Shown piece after piece: positions 19,140 through 27,948 of a stretch of DNA of 64,000 bases. Where the stretch lies: contig NZ_FNAC01000001.1 in assembly GCF_900101705.1 (NCBI RefSeq), positions 62,001 through 126,000 of the forward strand, given 5' to 3'. Source of the stretch: Algoriphagus faecimaris (GTDB taxonomy: Bacteria; Bacteroidota; Bacteroidia; Cytophagales; Cyclobacteriaceae). Numbering within the stretch: the first letter of the stretch is position 1; each line of letters starts with the position of its first letter. The translations under genes and the position numbers were made by a program. The notes under the pieces were generated by a model. It worked only from the letters and a program-made list of their open reading frames with translations, did no database searches and was not told where the DNA came from.

Positions 19140-19793
19140 ATGGGAAATCTACCCCCAAAAAACATCTTCTTTCCACAGGGGAAAATCGGCAACCTGGTCT
19201 TCTATTCGATGAACGGAAAGACCGTCGTTCGTACTCGCCCTAGTGGTACCCACCGAAACAAAACCCATCCATCCTCACTCCAACTCCTGCAGAGGGAGAA
19301 GCTCAAGACCATCAACCGATTTCTCAAACCCCTAAAGCGGGTGCTGGATTTCGGCTATCAGGAATTTCTCACCCAGAGCAAAAAAGGAATCCATCTGGCC
19401 TATGCCGAACTCAACCACAAGGGCTATCATCACGAACGAGAACCCAAAATCGACCCGGCCTTTCTGAAGATCAGCAAGGGGAATCTACTTGAACCCCAAA
19501 ATCCAAGTTTGGAGAAAACAGGCTCGGGAATTCGCATCAGTTGGGATTCTGGTACAGAAGAAGGCAAGTCCAAGCCAAATGACGAGACTTTTATTGTCCT
19601 TTATCAACCCGAGCAGGAAAAATACATCTGGGTCGAGCAGAAATTCAGAAGATCGGAGGGGCTGGCAGAAGTTGATCTTAGTGAAGCCAATAAGGACTCT
19701 CTCTGGCATGTCTATTTTGCCTTTAGTCAATATAATATCTGGAGGAAGTCATATATCCTTAGCAATTCGGAATATTTGGGGAAGGTGGAGTGA
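19140..19793 (+). CDS. DUF6266 family protein
   Basis: 217 residues, no signal peptide or membrane segment. The N-terminus has the DUF6266 hallmark: a Gly-rich GKIGNLVFYSMNGKTVVRTRP segment followed by SLQLLQREKLKTINRFLKPL. The C-terminal half looks like a small beta-sandwich (GIRISWDSG, TFIVLYQPEQEKYIWVEQKF, LWHVYFAFSQY). The function of the family is not known to me. The gene is isolated and flanked on both sides by diverged copies of a dispersed repeat, and it is preceded by 340 bases of very AT-rich DNA. This fits a gene that moves or duplicates by recombination between repeats, but no integrase or transposase is present. Confidence 0.7.
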   Translation: MGNLPPKNIFFPQGKIGNLVFYSMNGKTVVRTRPSGTHRNKTHPSSLQLLQREKLKTINRFLKPLKRVLDFGYQEFLTQSKKGIHLAYAELNHKGYHHEREPKIDPAFLKISKGNLLEPQNPSLEKTGSGIRISWDSGTEEGKSKPNDETFIVLYQPEQEKYIWVEQKFRRSEGLAEVDLSEANKDSLWHVYFAFSQYNIWRKSYILSNSEYLGKVE

Positions 19794-19843
19794 TTTAGAG
19801 ACCGGAGAAGGTGGTAGGATTCTAAATAGTCTAATTGGAGACC

Positions 19844-20035
19844 ATTCGTGAATTAGCAGCTACTTCTTGAGCAACGAATGCACGAATTGTGTTTTTTGAA
19901 TGGAAATGGAACTTTAGCCAATTCTTCAAAAAGACTTGGTATTACATATGAGCTTTAGCTCAAACTTCTTTCTATCAAATTATTCCGGTTCGTGTCTTCA
20001 AGAACCGAGGGCGGGATATGGCAAGAAAAAATCAG
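19844..20035. repeat. Dispersed intergenic repeat, copy B
   Basis: Second copy of the element at 18645-18895, in the same orientation. The shared ACGAATGCACGAATTG is at 19874-19889, TTATTCCGGTT at 19980-19990 and GCAAGAAAAAATC at 20021-20033. The start of this copy (ATTCGTG, 19844) and the CACGAAT at 19881 form an inverted pair. Confidence 0.6.
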
Positions 20036-20038
20036 GAC

Positions 20039-20689
20039 TTAGGGAATATCCATAAACTTATGCGTTTGTAAGGAAATCTTCCAACTAGGATGACTTTTCA
20101 CATAGTCAATGAGCTTAGGAGTGAATATATCTGCTTTACTCCATTCAGGCTGAAGTCGTAGTTCGCAGGATGACCTAACAGATTGCGCATGTTCCTCCGC
20201 AAACTTGAAATCACTATCATGAAAAATCACCACCTTCAATTCATCGGCCTGATCGTAAATGGAGGGATGGGGTTTCTTAAATTTCTTGGGTGAAAAACAA
20301 ACCCAGTCAAAATCACCCGAAAAGGGATGTGCTCCGGAAGTTTCAATATTGGTAGTAAAGCCCTTTTCTTTCAAAAGCTTGGTCAAAGGATTCAGATTAT
20401 ACATCAAAGGCTCACCTCCTGTGATGACCACTAGTCGTCCAGGATGAGAACAAGCATCATCTACAATTTTCTCAATGGAAACAATAGGCCATTTACCCGC
20501 TTCCCAAGATTCTTTGACATCGCACCAGACGCAACCCACATCGCAACCTCCTAGCCGAATAAAATAAGCGGGATGTCCAGTAAATTTGCCTTCACCTTGG
20601 ATTGTATAAAAAGCTTCCATCAATGGAAGCTGAAGCCCTGCGGCTACGAGTTCTTGGGTAGTCGAAGCTACCTGATCGAGTGTGTCCAT
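20039..20689 (-). CDS. queE: 7-carboxy-7-deazaguanine synthase (radical SAM)
   Basis: 216 residues. The radical-SAM cluster motif is CDVGCVWCD (C-x3-C-x2-C) at about residues 49-56, preceded by LPLMEAFYTIQGEGKFTGHPAYFIRLGG, the QueE N-terminal signature. VVITGGEPLMYNL is the SAM-binding GGE motif, and LQTHKFMDIP at the C-terminus is typical of the family. QueE converts 6-carboxy-tetrahydropterin to 7-carboxy-7-deazaguanine in the queuosine/preQ0 pathway, downstream of the QueD-type protein encoded at 9863-10282. QueC is not in the window. Confidence 0.95.
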   Translation of the reverse strand: MDTLDQVASTTQELVAAGLQLPLMEAFYTIQGEGKFTGHPAYFIRLGGCDVGCVWCDVKESWEAGKWPIVSIEKIVDDACSHPGRLVVITGGEPLMYNLNPLTKLLKEKGFTTNIETSGAHPFSGDFDWVCFSPKKFKKPHPSIYDQADELKVVIFHDSDFKFAEEHAQSVRSSCELRLQPEWSKADIFTPKLIDYVKSHPSWKISLQTHKFMDIP

Positions 20690-20827
20690 GAATTTTTGTT
20701 AAAGCGGGTGATTCGACCGCTAAATGAATAAGGAAACAAAGGTAAGGTTAAGGATTGGAATAAAGAAAAATAACCATGAGCTATTAGTAGCTATCTTTTA
20801 CTTTACTCACAGCACATATTTCTAATC

Positions 20828-21301
20828 TTAGTTTTCAATCTTTTCACTCAATTCCTTCCACATGACGATCCGATAATCATCCAGACCTCCTTTTCGGATG
20901 ACTTTAACGATTTTAAACCCTCGACTTAGACCAAAATTAATCATCGGAGGTAATCGATTTCGTGTCTTGAAAAATACAGACTTGAATCCCTTTTCTGTCG
21001 CCCAATCCTCTTGGAATTCCGCTAAAGCTTCGGCTATTCCTCTTTTTCGAAATTCAGGCCTCACTCCTCCCATCCAAGAATAAAAGGTCTCAGGCTCATC
21101 GGATTCATAGCCTACTTTAAATCCAAGCAATTCACCCTGCTTTTCGGCAACCAAAGCTAAGTGAAGCCTATTCTTTAATCGATCAACATAAAAATCAAGC
21201 CCCACCTCATTACCGGAAAACTCAGGAATACGCTCATGAACCCATAGCAATTCGGCAGGAGAAGCTTCTCTTACTGTAAATTTAAGATGGATTTTTGTCA
21301 T
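20828..21301 (-). CDS. GNAT-family N-acetyltransferase
   Basis: 157 residues covering one GNAT domain. The acetyl-CoA pyrophosphate loop is the GGVRPEFRKRGIAEALAEFQ segment (about 88-107), following LVAEKQGELLGFKVGY (beta4) and SWMGG. The C-terminal strand block VFFKTRNRLPPMINFGLSRGFKIV is where the splayed strands place the acceptor. The acceptor substrate cannot be predicted. It sits 138 bases upstream-oriented from queE on the same strand, without a clear functional link. Confidence 0.8.
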   Translation of the reverse strand: MTKIHLKFTVREASPAELLWVHERIPEFSGNEVGLDFYVDRLKNRLHLALVAEKQGELLGFKVGYESDEPETFYSWMGGVRPEFRKRGIAEALAEFQEDWATEKGFKSVFFKTRNRLPPMINFGLSRGFKIVKVIRKGGLDDYRIVMWKELSEKIEN

Positions 21302-21387
21302 GATATTTTTGATTTACAAAAATGGATTTAAAAGACGAAGCCTCGTTACCGACCTCCATTTAACCTTAATAATCATCAGGGACAAAA

Positions 21388-21420
21388 AGACCTTCGAGGT
21401 TTCAAAAGCCTCGAAAGGTC
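21388..21420 (-). terminator. Intrinsic terminator after the M20 amidohydrolase gene
   Basis: GACCTTCGAGG (21389-21399) pairs with CCTCGAAAGGTC (21409-21420), with one bulged base. Read on the minus strand the hairpin is followed by TTTTTG. It lies 54 bases beyond the stop of the gene at 21474-23063. Confidence 0.6.
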
Positions 21421-21473
21421 GCTTTGGAATGTCTTCAATCCGAAATAAAAATTCGTATTTCAGCTAAACTGAT

Positions 21474-23063
21474 TTAATCTTTTTTTACCGTCGGATAGGT
21501 CACTCCCAACTGCTCCAAATAGCTGTCATATTTCGTCTCATCGTAGTAGAATTTCTCCAAGGATGGACGGAATTGCTTCATAATCCCTTCATTCAAATAG
21601 ATCGGAGGAGCATCATCGGCCGTAATCATGGGTTTATAAGTTTCCTCCTTGGTCTGTACATTTTTGAAATATTCCCAAGCTTGATCCACCAATTCGGGCT
21701 GAAGCAAGAAATCCAAAATGGTCATCGCTTCTACCTTCGCCCCCTGAGTCACCCCCTTATGGGCAATCGGGGTAGCCATCGCGATGGCATTGCTCCAATG
21801 ATGCCCTGGCAATCCCGGTATATTGGATGGGAATCGCAAAGTCACTGTGGGTACCACCCAAGACACATCCCCAATATCGTCAGAACCTCCACTTCTGATT
21901 TCCTCAGAAGGAACGCCTAAATCAATCAGTTCGGTAGCCAAGCCTTTTTCTTCAGAACCCATTTCTTTTTGAACTGCCTTGGCTAAGGTTTGATCCTTTT
22001 CGTCCCATTCCGGCAACCCAACTTTCTGAATGTTGGCAAACATGGCTTCTGCAATGGTCTTATTGAAATGCCTAGGCCATGCTGTACCCAAAACTTTATA
22101 ATCCATGGTAGTTTCGGTCATCAAGGCCGCCCCTTTGGCAATATTATTTGCCTGCTCATACATTTCCATAATACCATCGTACTTCACGTCACGGAAGTAA
22201 TACCAAATGGAGGCCTTAGAAGGAACTACATTAGGCTGATCTCCGCCATCGGTGATAATGGAATGGGATCGTTTCAGCGGATGTAAATGCTCTCTCTTGT
22301 AATTCCATCCAATATTCATCAACTCCACCGCATCTGCAGCACTTTTCCCTCTCCAGGGTGCCCCTGCAGAATGAGCTGCATCACCTGAGAAGGAATATTC
22401 CACCGAAATCAACCCGGTTCCGTTGGCTTGACCCCAGCTTACTCCCAAATTATTGGCCACATGGGTGAAAATACACATATCCACTCCTTCAAATAAGCCG
22501 TCTCGGGTGTACCAAGCTTTGGCTGCTACCAATTCCTCGGCGATTCCCGGCCAAAGAATCAGCGTGCCCCCGATATTTTCCCGTTCCATGATTTGCTTTA
22601 CTGCCAATGCCGCCGTGATATTCAAAGGAATCCCTGCATTATGCCCCTCTCCATGCCCAGGCGCACCATCTACCATAGGCTTGTGATAGGCGACACCAGG
22701 ATATTGGGAGGCTTTGGGGATATTATCCACATCCGAACCCAGTGCAATGACAGGTCCTTCTCCATTACTCCAAGTAGCCCACCAAGCCGTAGGAATACCC
22801 GAAATCCCCGTTTGGATTTCAAATCCATTTTGCTCCAAAACCCCGGTGAGGTATTTAGAAGATTCGATTTCTTGAAAGCCCAGTTCTGCAAAACTGAATA
22901 TCTTATCCACCATCACTTGACTTTGCTTGTGATTATCCTGGACGATCTGAGCGACCTCACTTTTTAAGGCTTCGATTTGTTTGGGAGAAAATTTTTTCTG
23001 CCCAAAAGCAGCCCCACTCACTCCTAGAAGCAAGCCGAGGCCAACTAGTATGATTTTTCTCAT
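21474..23063 (-). CDS. M20-family amidohydrolase, AbgB-like, secreted
   Basis: 529 residues with a signal peptide (MRKIILVGLGLLLGVSGAAFGQ). The catalytic domain resembles M20D amidohydrolases such as p-aminobenzoyl-glutamate hydrolase subunit B: FSFAELGFQEIESSKYL, then GSDVDNIPKASQ and GHGEGHNAGIPLN, where the metal ligands lie. A dimerisation lid (about 215-330) contains FSGDAAHSAGAPWRGKSAADAVELM. GGSDDIGDVSWVVPTV and PGHHWSNAIAMATPIAHKG supply the later ligand positions. It probably cleaves amide bonds of aminoacyl conjugates in the periplasm. Length and N-terminus match Bacteroidota homologues annotated as amidohydrolase. The exact substrate is unknown. Confidence 0.87.
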   Translation of the reverse strand: MRKIILVGLGLLLGVSGAAFGQKKFSPKQIEALKSEVAQIVQDNHKQSQVMVDKIFSFAELGFQEIESSKYLTGVLEQNGFEIQTGISGIPTAWWATWSNGEGPVIALGSDVDNIPKASQYPGVAYHKPMVDGAPGHGEGHNAGIPLNITAALAVKQIMERENIGGTLILWPGIAEELVAAKAWYTRDGLFEGVDMCIFTHVANNLGVSWGQANGTGLISVEYSFSGDAAHSAGAPWRGKSAADAVELMNIGWNYKREHLHPLKRSHSIITDGGDQPNVVPSKASIWYYFRDVKYDGIMEMYEQANNIAKGAALMTETTMDYKVLGTAWPRHFNKTIAEAMFANIQKVGLPEWDEKDQTLAKAVQKEMGSEEKGLATELIDLGVPSEEIRSGGSDDIGDVSWVVPTVTLRFPSNIPGLPGHHWSNAIAMATPIAHKGVTQGAKVEAMTILDFLLQPELVDQAWEYFKNVQTKEETYKPMITADDAPPIYLNEGIMKQFRPSLEKFYYDETKYDSYLEQLGVTYPTVKKD

Positions 23064-23235
23064 TTTAATAGTTTAATTGATCCACTGGAATTTACCAAAA
23101 AGCCAGAAACCCTCATCACAAAATTGACTAGCGGAAAAATAAGAAGACGACAGGAATTAGAAATTTGACTATCAAAGCCGCCTGATTTTTCTATTTTTGC
23201 AGGCGTTTAGCTAAAAAATCAAGAAAATTTCAATT

Positions 23236-26010
23236 ATGGCGGAGTACAATTTCAGAGGAATCGAACAAAAATGGCAGGGCTATTGGAAAGAAAAAGGCAC
23301 TTTTCATGCTGAAGTTGATCCAAATCGACCCAAATTCTATTCCTTGGACATGTTTCCATATCCTTCTGGTGCAGGTCTCCATGTAGGACATCCGCTGGGT
23401 TACATTGCTTCGGATATTGTCAGTCGATTTAAAATGCTCAAGGGTTTCAATGTTCTACACCCCATGGGCTATGATTCCTTTGGCTTACCTGCTGAGCAAT
23501 ATGCCATCCAAACAGGACAGCATCCCGCCATCACTACCGAGCAAAACATAGCCCGATACACTGAGCAGCTGAAAAATATCGGCTTCGCTTTCGATTGGGA
23601 TCGAGAAGTGCGGACCTCTGATCCATCCTACTACAAGTGGACGCAGTGGATTTTTATGCAGCTTTTTAATAGTTATTACGATTTGGATGCGGACAAAGCA
23701 CTACCTATAGGCTCTCTGATTTCCCGATTTGAAAAGGAAGGCAATACCCAGGTCAAAGCTGTTTGCGATGAGGATACTCAAGCTTTTAGCGCAGAAGAAT
23801 GGGCTGCCTTTTCTGAAAAGGCTAAGCAGGAAATGTTGCTTAAATACCGTTTGACTTTCTTAGCAGAAACCACCGTCAATTGGTGCCCAGCTTTGGGAAC
23901 TGTTCTTTCCAACGACGAAGTGAAAGACGGCTTTTCTGAGAGAGGTGGCCACCCTGTGGAGCGAAAGAAAATGATGCAGTGGTCCATGCGGATCACAGCC
24001 TATGCAGATCGGCTTTTGAAAGGCTTGGAAAAAGTGGACTGGTCTGAGCCTATCAAAGAAATGCAGCGCAACTGGATCGGAAAATCCATTGGAGCTGAGA
24101 TGGTATTTCAAGTCAAGAGCTCCGATAAAAAAATCAAAGTTTTTACCACCCGAGTAGATACCATTTACGGTGTGACTTATTTGGCTTTGGCACCGGAGTC
24201 AGATTTAGCCGCCGAACTCATCACTGACGATCAGCGGGAAACTGCCGAAGCCTATATCCAAGTAGCCAAGAACCGCTCCGAGCGCGAGCGGATGAGCGAT
24301 GTCAAAACGATCTCCGGCGCCTTTACCGGATCCTATGCCATCAATCCATTTAATGGGGAAGAAATTCAGATTTGGGTTGCAGATTATGTATTGGCCGGAT
24401 ACGGTACTGGCGCCGTAATGGCTGTTCCAGCGCACGACGAACGCGATTATAACTTTGCGAAGCATTTCGGATTGGAAATCAGACAAGTGATCGAAGGCTC
24501 CATGGAAAACGGATCTTTCCCCGGCAAGGGCGGTTTGATCATTAATTCAGGATTCCTTTCCGGCTTGTATATGAAGGAAGCCATGGAAAAGGCAATCGAA
24601 TTTTTGGAAGAAAAAGGCATCGGAAAAGGAAAAATCCAATTCCGAATGCGGGATGCTATTTTCACCCGTCAGCGCTATTGGGGGGAACCGCTTCCAGTTT
24701 ATTTTAAAGATGGCTTGCCTTATTTAATTGATGAAAAAGACTTGCCTTTGGTGCTTCCTGAGGTAGACAAATATTTGCCTACCGAAGATGGAGAACCACC
24801 CCTAGGACGAGCTAAAGATTGGACCTACAAAACCGCCGAGGGCGAATATCCATTGGAACTCTCGACCATGCCGGGTTGGGCAGGATCGAGCTGGTACTTC
24901 TTCCGCTACATGGATCCTAAAAATGAGGAAGTTTTCGCAGAAAAAGCCAAAACCGATTACTGGGGTGCTGTGGATTTGTATATCGGTGGTTCCGAGCATG
25001 CGACGGGGCACTTGTTGTATTCCCGCTTTTGGACCAAGTTTTTATATGATTTAGGTGTAGTGAGCATCGACGAGCCATTCCAAAAAATGATCAACCAAGG
25101 AATGATTCAGGGACGATCAAATTTTGTGTATCGAGTCAAAGGAACCAACCAATTCGTAAGCTTAGGATTAAAAGACCAATACGATACTTCCGCCATGCAC
25201 GTGGACGTGAATATTGTGCATAATGATCAATTGAATCTGGACAAGTTCAAATCTTGGAGACCGGACCTGACCGACGCGGAATTTATTTTGGAAGACGGAA
25301 AATACATCTGTGGTGCAGAAGTGGAGAAAATGTCCAAGTCCAAATACAACGTGGTCAATCCAGACGACATCATCGAACGCTACGGGGCCGATACCTTAAG
25401 ATTGTATGAGATGTTCCTCGGGCCATTGGAGCAATTTAAGCCTTGGAATACCAATGGGATCGACGGAGTATTTAAGTTTTTGAGGAAACTTTGGAACCTG
25501 TACCATGACGGTAAAGGAGAATTTGCGGTTTCCGATGAAAAAGCAAGCAAGGAAGAACTGAAAGCCCTGCACAAAGCCATCAAAAAGCTGGAAGAGGACA
25601 TGGCTAATTTCTCTTTTAATACCTCTGTGTCAAGCTTTATGATCTGCGTGAATGAGCTAACCGCCTTGAAATGTAACAAGCGGGAAGTGTTGGAGCCTTT
25701 GGCGATTTTGATTTCTCCGTACGCACCTCACATCGCAGAGGAACTTTGGTCATTATTGAGTCATTCGGGCTCGATTACCACTGCAAAATTCCCCGAATTC
25801 AGAGAAGAATACCTAGTTGAAAGCAATTTTGAATATCCTGTGATGATCAATGGAAAAATGCGGGCGAAGCTCAACTTGAGTCTTGAACTCAGCAAAGAGG
25901 ATATCGAAAAAGCGGCTTTGGCAGATACTACCGTACAAAAATGGCTGGAGGGTAAATCTCCAAAAAAGGTCATTGTCGTACCAGGTAAGATTGTGAATCT
26001 GGTAGTGTAA
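23236..26010 (+). CDS. leuS: Leucyl-tRNA synthetase
   Basis: 924 residues. The class I signatures are present: the HIGH box as HVGH (residues 49-52, within [16 protein letters not shown]) and KMSKS at about 697-703. The editing (CP1) domain lies at about 245-430, with [18 protein letters not shown] and [16 protein letters not shown]. The stretch from [10 protein letters not shown] to about residue 695, before KMSKS, is the extra insertion seen in Bacteroidota LeuRS. The C-terminal anticodon-binding and tRNA-arm domains end at [13 protein letters not shown]. It charges tRNA-Leu in the cytoplasm. The start ATG follows a purine-rich stretch (AAGAAAATTTCAATT). It is followed 46 bases later by a glycosyltransferase on the same strand. 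Confidence 0.98.
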   Translation: MAEYNFRGIEQKWQGYWKEKGTFHAEVDPNRPKFYSLDMFPYPSGAGLHVGHPLGYIASDIVSRFKMLKGFNVLHPMGYDSFGLPAEQYAIQTGQHPAITTEQNIARYTEQLKNIGFAFDWDREVRTSDPSYYKWTQWIFMQLFNSYYDLDADKALPIGSLISRFEKEGNTQVKAVCDEDTQAFSAEEWAAFSEKAKQEMLLKYRLTFLAETTVNWCPALGTVLSNDEVKDGFSERGGHPVERKKMMQWSMRITAYADRLLKGLEKVDWSEPIKEMQRNWIGKSIGAEMVFQVKSSDKKIKVFTTRVDTIYGVTYLALAPESDLAAELITDDQRETAEAYIQVAKNRSERERMSDVKTISGAFTGSYAINPFNGEEIQIWVADYVLAGYGTGAVMAVPAHDERDYNFAKHFGLEIRQVIEGSMENGSFPGKGGLIINSGFLSGLYMKEAMEKAIEFLEEKGIGKGKIQFRMRDAIFTRQRYWGEPLPVYFKDGLPYLIDEKDLPLVLPEVDKYLPTEDGEPPLGRAKDWTYKTAEGEYPLELSTMPGWAGSSWYFFRYMDPKNEEVFAEKAKTDYWGAVDLYIGGSEHATGHLLYSRFWTKFLYDLGVVSIDEPFQKMINQGMIQGRSNFVYRVKGTNQFVSLGLKDQYDTSAMHVDVNIVHNDQLNLDKFKSWRPDLTDAEFILEDGKYICGAEVEKMSKSKYNVVNPDDIIERYGADTLRLYEMFLGPLEQFKPWNTNGIDGVFKFLRKLWNLYHDGKGEFAVSDEKASKEELKALHKAIKKLEEDMANFSFNTSVSSFMICVNELTALKCNKREVLEPLAILISPYAPHIAEELWSLLSHSGSITTAKFPEFREEYLVESNFEYPVMINGKMRAKLNLSLELSKEDIEKAALADTTVQKWLEGKSPKKVIVVPGKIVNLVV

Positions 26011-26056
26011 TTCATAAATTATAATCGGAAAGAAGTGACATACTAAGACCCCAATC

Positions 26057-27103
26057 ATGAGAAAAAAGCTTTTGTATGTCACTCCTTCTTTCCAATCATT
26101 TGTTAAAGCTGACCTTCAGCTATTAAAAAATCATTTTCAAGTATGCATCAACCATTATCCGTGGGAATATAAACAGTACGCTCCTGTCTACTTTCTGAGA
26201 CAATTTTTCGCTTTAATTCCTTTGGTCTTCCAAACTGACCTAGTAATAGTAAATTTTGGGGGCTATTGGGCGTTTTGGCCCACTTTGTTTGCTCGGCTTT
26301 TTGGCAAAAAATCTGTCATAATCATACACGGAACAGACAGTGCAGCCATTCCCGAAATCAATTATGGCAGCTTAAGAATTCCCATCCTCAAGAAAATCTG
26401 CGGAGCTGCTTATCTTATGACTGACAGGATTTTCCCCGTAAGTGAGTCTCTTCTCAAAACCCAACTCAACTTTGACCCGAAAATTTTAAATAAAAATCAG
26501 GGAATTGAAACAATCTTTCCTAAAATCTCTACCCCCACCGAGATCATTTACAATGGTTTGGATGAAGAATTCTGGGATTTTCCTGCTGAAATAGCAAAAG
26601 AAGAAAATAGCTTTTTGACGGTCATGTCCTACAGTCAATTTGATCTAAAAGGTGGAGACCTGATCCTCAAACTTGCCCTAGCATTACCAGAATGCCACTT
26701 CTATTTTGCAGGTGTAGATGCAAATGACCTATCCAAGAAGACTCCTGAAAATGTACATTTTTTAGGAAAGCTCAGTCCCGAAAAGCTCCGCGAGCGCTAT
26801 CAAAAATCACAGTTTTATTTTCAACTGTCGAGCTTTGAAGGTTTTGGCTGTGCGCTTGCGGAAGCCATGCTTTGTGGGTGTATTCCTATAGGGGCAAAAA
26901 CAAATCATATTCCCCAAATCATCGGTGAAGCCGGATTGATTCTAGCAAAAAAAGATCTTCAACTTGCCCTAGACCTTGTGCAAAAGGCCTTACTTTTACC
27001 AAATAAGAAAATCTGGTCAAAAAAGGCTCGAACACAAATTACCCAAAACTTCACCTTAAAGATGAGGGAAGAAAAATTGATCAAGGCCCTCAAGCTACTT
27101 TAA
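26057..27103 (+). CDS. Glycosyltransferase family 4-like
   Basis: 348 residues of GT-B type. The C-terminal domain has the GT4 pattern: SYSQFDLKGGDLILKLALAL, then VHFLGKLSPEKLRERYQKSQFYFQLSSFEGFGCALAEAMLCGCIPIGA, with the Glu-x7-Glu motif in SSFEGFGCALAEAML. The N-terminal half carries IIHGTDSAAIPEINYG. No membrane segment is visible. It very probably adds a sugar to a surface polysaccharide or glycolipid. It is followed four bases later by an FkbM methyltransferase, so the two are co-transcribed and the product is likely a methylated glycan. Confidence 0.85.
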   Translation: MRKKLLYVTPSFQSFVKADLQLLKNHFQVCINHYPWEYKQYAPVYFLRQFFALIPLVFQTDLVIVNFGGYWAFWPTLFARLFGKKSVIIIHGTDSAAIPEINYGSLRIPILKKICGAAYLMTDRIFPVSESLLKTQLNFDPKILNKNQGIETIFPKISTPTEIIYNGLDEEFWDFPAEIAKEENSFLTVMSYSQFDLKGGDLILKLALALPECHFYFAGVDANDLSKKTPENVHFLGKLSPEKLRERYQKSQFYFQLSSFEGFGCALAEAMLCGCIPIGAKTNHIPQIIGEAGLILAKKDLQLALDLVQKALLLPNKKIWSKKARTQITQNFTLKMREEKLIKALKLL

Positions 27104-27107
27104 TACG

Positions 27108-27947
27108 ATGGAAAAATTGTTAAGCAGTCTATCTAGAAATTTTTACATCATTCCTGGTGGCTATTTTTTATCTAGATTCTTGCGGAGTTTGTTTTCGAGC
27201 AATTCGCAAACACCTAATTGGAGAGTCTTTAACTTCAGAGGCATTCGAATGAAAGTAGATATCTCTAAGCAAATGGGCAGAGCGATCTATTGGAGAGGAG
27301 CACATGATTGGGCGCCAATTTTCACCCTAGAAAGTCAACTCAACTCAGGAGATACCTTTATCGATGTGGGCGCCAATCAGGGAGAGTACAGTTTGTGGGC
27401 CGCTAGAAAGGTGGGTTCAGGAGGCAAAGTTTATTCTTATGAACCCATGTCGGCTTTATTTGCTCAGCTGAAGGAAAATATCCAATTGAACCCCAAACTG
27501 CAAGCAATCTTTAATCCCTTAGAACTTGGTCTAAGCAAGGAGCCGGGGGAATTGGAACTCTTCACCCAACCCGGTCAAAATGAAGGTACCAATACTATTT
27601 TCGGATCGGATCATTTTCATATTCCCTTAGGAAAAATCCAACTAGACACACTTGACAGGCAGGTAGAGGAATTAAATATCAAAGCAATCAACCTGATTAA
27701 AATTGATGTGGAAGGGGCCGAATTGCAGGTTTTACAAGGGGGCGAAAAAACCATTGCTTCTTTTCGACCCAAGCTCTTGCTTGAAATCAACCGAGAAGCC
27801 TGCCAATCAGGAGGCTATGAAGCAGAGGACATCTTGAAATTCCTCGACCAATACAAGTATAAATTTTACCAAATCGGCCTTCGAGGAAAACTAATCCCGG
27901 TTAAAGCACTCCCAGAATTCTGTAATGTATTGGCTCTTCCGAGCTAA
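27108..27947 (+). CDS. FkbM-family SAM-dependent methyltransferase
   Basis: 279 residues. The SAM-binding motif I is DTFIDVGANQGEYSLWAAR (about 82-100), followed by VYSYEPMSALFAQLKENIQLN and, at about 195-215, IKIDVEGAELQVLQGGE. This DxEG-E segment marks the FkbM family. The last third (LLLEINREAC, YKFYQIGLRGKLIPV) is also typical. Family members O-methylate sugars or polyketides. Gene order (four bases after a GT4 gene) suggests methylation of a surface sugar. It converges with the large surface protein gene with a two-base gap. Confidence 0.88.
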   Translation: MEKLLSSLSRNFYIIPGGYFLSRFLRSLFSSNSQTPNWRVFNFRGIRMKVDISKQMGRAIYWRGAHDWAPIFTLESQLNSGDTFIDVGANQGEYSLWAARKVGSGGKVYSYEPMSALFAQLKENIQLNPKLQAIFNPLELGLSKEPGELELFTQPGQNEGTNTIFGSDHFHIPLGKIQLDTLDRQVEELNIKAINLIKIDVEGAELQVLQGGEKTIASFRPKLLLEINREACQSGGYEAEDILKFLDQYKYKFYQIGLRGKLIPVKALPEFCNVLALPS

Positions 27948-27948
27948 A

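Noticed and set aside
18581-20038. CRISPR array or transposon ends around the DUF6266 gene
   Set aside because: Only two diverged repeat copies, no regular spacers, no transposase, no clean terminal inverted repeats or target duplication.
22593-22967. 124-codon plus-strand frame opposite the M20 amidohydrolase
   Set aside because: Antisense to a clear enzyme with conserved motifs; no start context or family match.
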